Source: an uncultured Bacilli bacterium (GTDB taxonomy: Bacteria > Bacillota_I > Bacilli_A > RF39 > UBA660). Taken from it: DNA of 15,550 nt. The DNA is taken from contig CAKPCA010000023.1 in assembly GCA_934141145.1 (NCBI GenBank), positions 1-15,550 on the forward strand, read 5' to 3'. This document shows positions 14,617-15,550 of the stretch, in pieces. Under the pieces are notes generated by a model. That model was given only the letters and a program-made list of their open reading frames with translations. It searched no databases and was not told the origin of the DNA. Position numbers and translations under genes: made by a program. Every line of letters starts with the position of its first letter. Position 1 is the first letter of the stretch.

Positions 14617-15477
14617 ATCTATATAACTAACCACTTCATTTATAGTATTATTAAAATTATTAAAATCTACATTAAACCAAGTTAAATTCAATTTATTATT
14701 AAACCATGTATATTGTCTTTTAGCATAATGTCTACTATTTTTTTTAATTAAGTTAATTGCTTCTTCTTTTGTCATTTTTTTATCATAGTAAAGAAATAAT
14801 TCCTTGTATCCAATAACAGTTCTTAAGCTTTTTGTATTTCTGTTTTTATTATAAAAATATTTAGCTTCATCTTCTAATCCATTTTCAAGCATTTCATCTA
14901 CTCTTTTATTAATTCTATCATATAAAATGCTTCTATCGACCGTAAGACCAATAAAATAAACATTATCATATAAAAGGTTATCACCAGTTTTATTTTCTGC
15001 ACCATTTTCTAAATTAATTAATTCACGAATAAGTCTTCTATTATTATTTTTGTCTACAACTGAATTTGGATTTATTTTATATATTTTATCTAATAATTCA
15101 GCATTAGTTAAATTATCATATTTATGACTTTCTTCTTCTTTATTAAATCTATAATCATATAATAATGCTTTAATATAAAGTCCAGTTCCACCTACAATAA
15201 TTACATTTTTATTTTCTTTTAGTAATTTATCAAGTACCCTTCTAGCATCTATTTGATAATCATATACTGTATAATCTTCATCATATTCTTTTATATCAAA
15301 TAAATGATGAGGAATACCCTCTTTTTCTTCTTCTGTTACTTTTGCGGACGCTATATCTATTTTCTTATATACTTGAACACTATCTGCATTAATTATTTCT
15401 GCATTATATTTTTTTGCAAGTTCTATACTTAATTTTGTTTTACCTACGCCAGTTGGACCCGCTATTACTATAATCAT
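14605..15477 (-). CDS. miaA: tRNA dimethylallyltransferase
   Basis: MiaA transfers a dimethylallyl group to N6 of A37 in tRNAs that read codons beginning with U, the first step to ms2i6A, which steadies codon pairing. The 290-residue product shows the P-loop GPTGVGKT (7-14), INADSVQVYK (29-38) with Asp32, Ser33 and Gln35 near the active site, the GIPHHL motif (54-59), VGGTGLYIKALL (95-106), and the C-terminal RQYTWFNN tRNA-binding part. Length is normal. The ATG at 15477 is preceded by AAGGAGTT with only 2 nt spacing, which is short, but no other start fits because the P-loop begins at residue 7. No clear promoter was identified; the leader contains a possible stem. It has its own terminator and stands alone on the minus strand. 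Confidence 0.97.
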   Translation of the reverse strand: MIIVIAGPTGVGKTKLSIELAKKYNAEIINADSVQVYKKIDIASAKVTEEEKEGIPHHLFDIKEYDEDYTVYDYQIDARRVLDKLLKENKNVIIVGGTGLYIKALLYDYRFNKEEESHKYDNLTNAELLDKIYKINPNSVVDKNNNRRLIRELINLENGAENKTGDNLLYDNVYFIGLTVDRSILYDRINKRVDEMLENGLEDEAKYFYNKNRNTKSLRTVIGYKELFLYYDKKMTKEEAINLIKKNSRHYAKRQYTWFNNKLNLTWFNVDFNNFNNTINEVVSYIDKTS

Positions 15478-15497
15478 AACTCCTTGTATGATATATA

Positions 15498-15537
15498 TAG
15501 TCAGTTACAAGAGAGATTTTGTATTTAATTCTGACTA
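15498..15537 (-). other. Possible stem-loop in the miaA leader region
   Basis: TAGTCAG (15498-15504) and CTGACTA (15531-15537) can pair over 7 bp. Inside them TACAA (15506-15510) and TTGTA (15519-15523) form a second 5-bp helix with an 8-nt loop. It is located 21-60 bases upstream of the miaA ATG. It could be a leader structure, part of a terminator of an off-window gene, or chance. There is no T-run after it on the minus strand. Confidence 0.3.
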
Positions 15538-15550
15538 GTATATTATCATT

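Overview
The window is very AT-rich, with short intergenic gaps, strong AGGAGG-type ribosome binding sites and spore-specific genes (gpr, spoIIP, a ylbJ-like gene). This points to a chromosome segment of a low-GC, endospore-forming Bacillota, most likely one of the uncultured gut lineages with small AT-rich genomes. That placement is inference from composition and gene content. No plasmid, phage, insertion sequence, tRNA, rRNA or CRISPR sequence was found.

Layout. mutS (150-2690, minus) lies at the left, preceded by a 73-residue gene of unknown role that has its own near-consensus promoter and a terminator. Next comes a minus-strand block: a glutamine-amidotransferase-like gene (6436-7002), a very large prepilin-like surface protein (3546-6377) and a coupled lipoprotein (3070-3534), closed by a strong hairpin terminator. 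A ylbJ-like membrane gene (7046-7933, plus) diverges from the amidotransferase gene and converges on the spore cluster gpr / spoIIP / small membrane protein (10343 down to 7907, minus). rpsT (10449-10688, plus) diverges from gpr. The order rpsT, gpr, spoIIP, small membrane gene is the same as in Bacillus subtilis, where the last place is held by yqxA. A secreted transglutaminase-like protein (10744-11673, plus) follows rpsT and meets, at a bidirectional terminator, two tandem paralogous prepilin-like genes (13077-14513 and 11701-13044, minus) driven by a TTGACA/TATACT promoter. miaA (14605-15477, minus) closes the window.

Functionally there are three themes: housekeeping nucleic-acid genes (mutS, miaA, rpsT), sporulation and germination (gpr, spoIIP, ylbJ-like, possibly the small membrane gene), and a cell-surface theme. 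The surface theme comprises three prepilin-like proteins with almost identical KKKG/FTLIE leader helices but different exposed domains, a lipoprotein and a secreted transglutaminase-like protein. No pilus motor, platform or prepilin peptidase gene is present, so the machinery must be encoded elsewhere.

The most unusual content is in the prepilin-like genes. The 943-residue protein carries an internal duplication at an exact 1,053-bp spacing with a 229-bp perfectly identical core. The tandem pair share a C-terminal domain but join it to the pilin head by different modules (a Ser/Gly linker versus an InlB-like repeat), and the pair differ most in a short C-terminal tip whose base composition is richer in GC than its surroundings. 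No gap between genes exceeds 300 bases. The longest uncovered stretch, 1-149, is AT-rich and shows only a possible start of an off-window gene.
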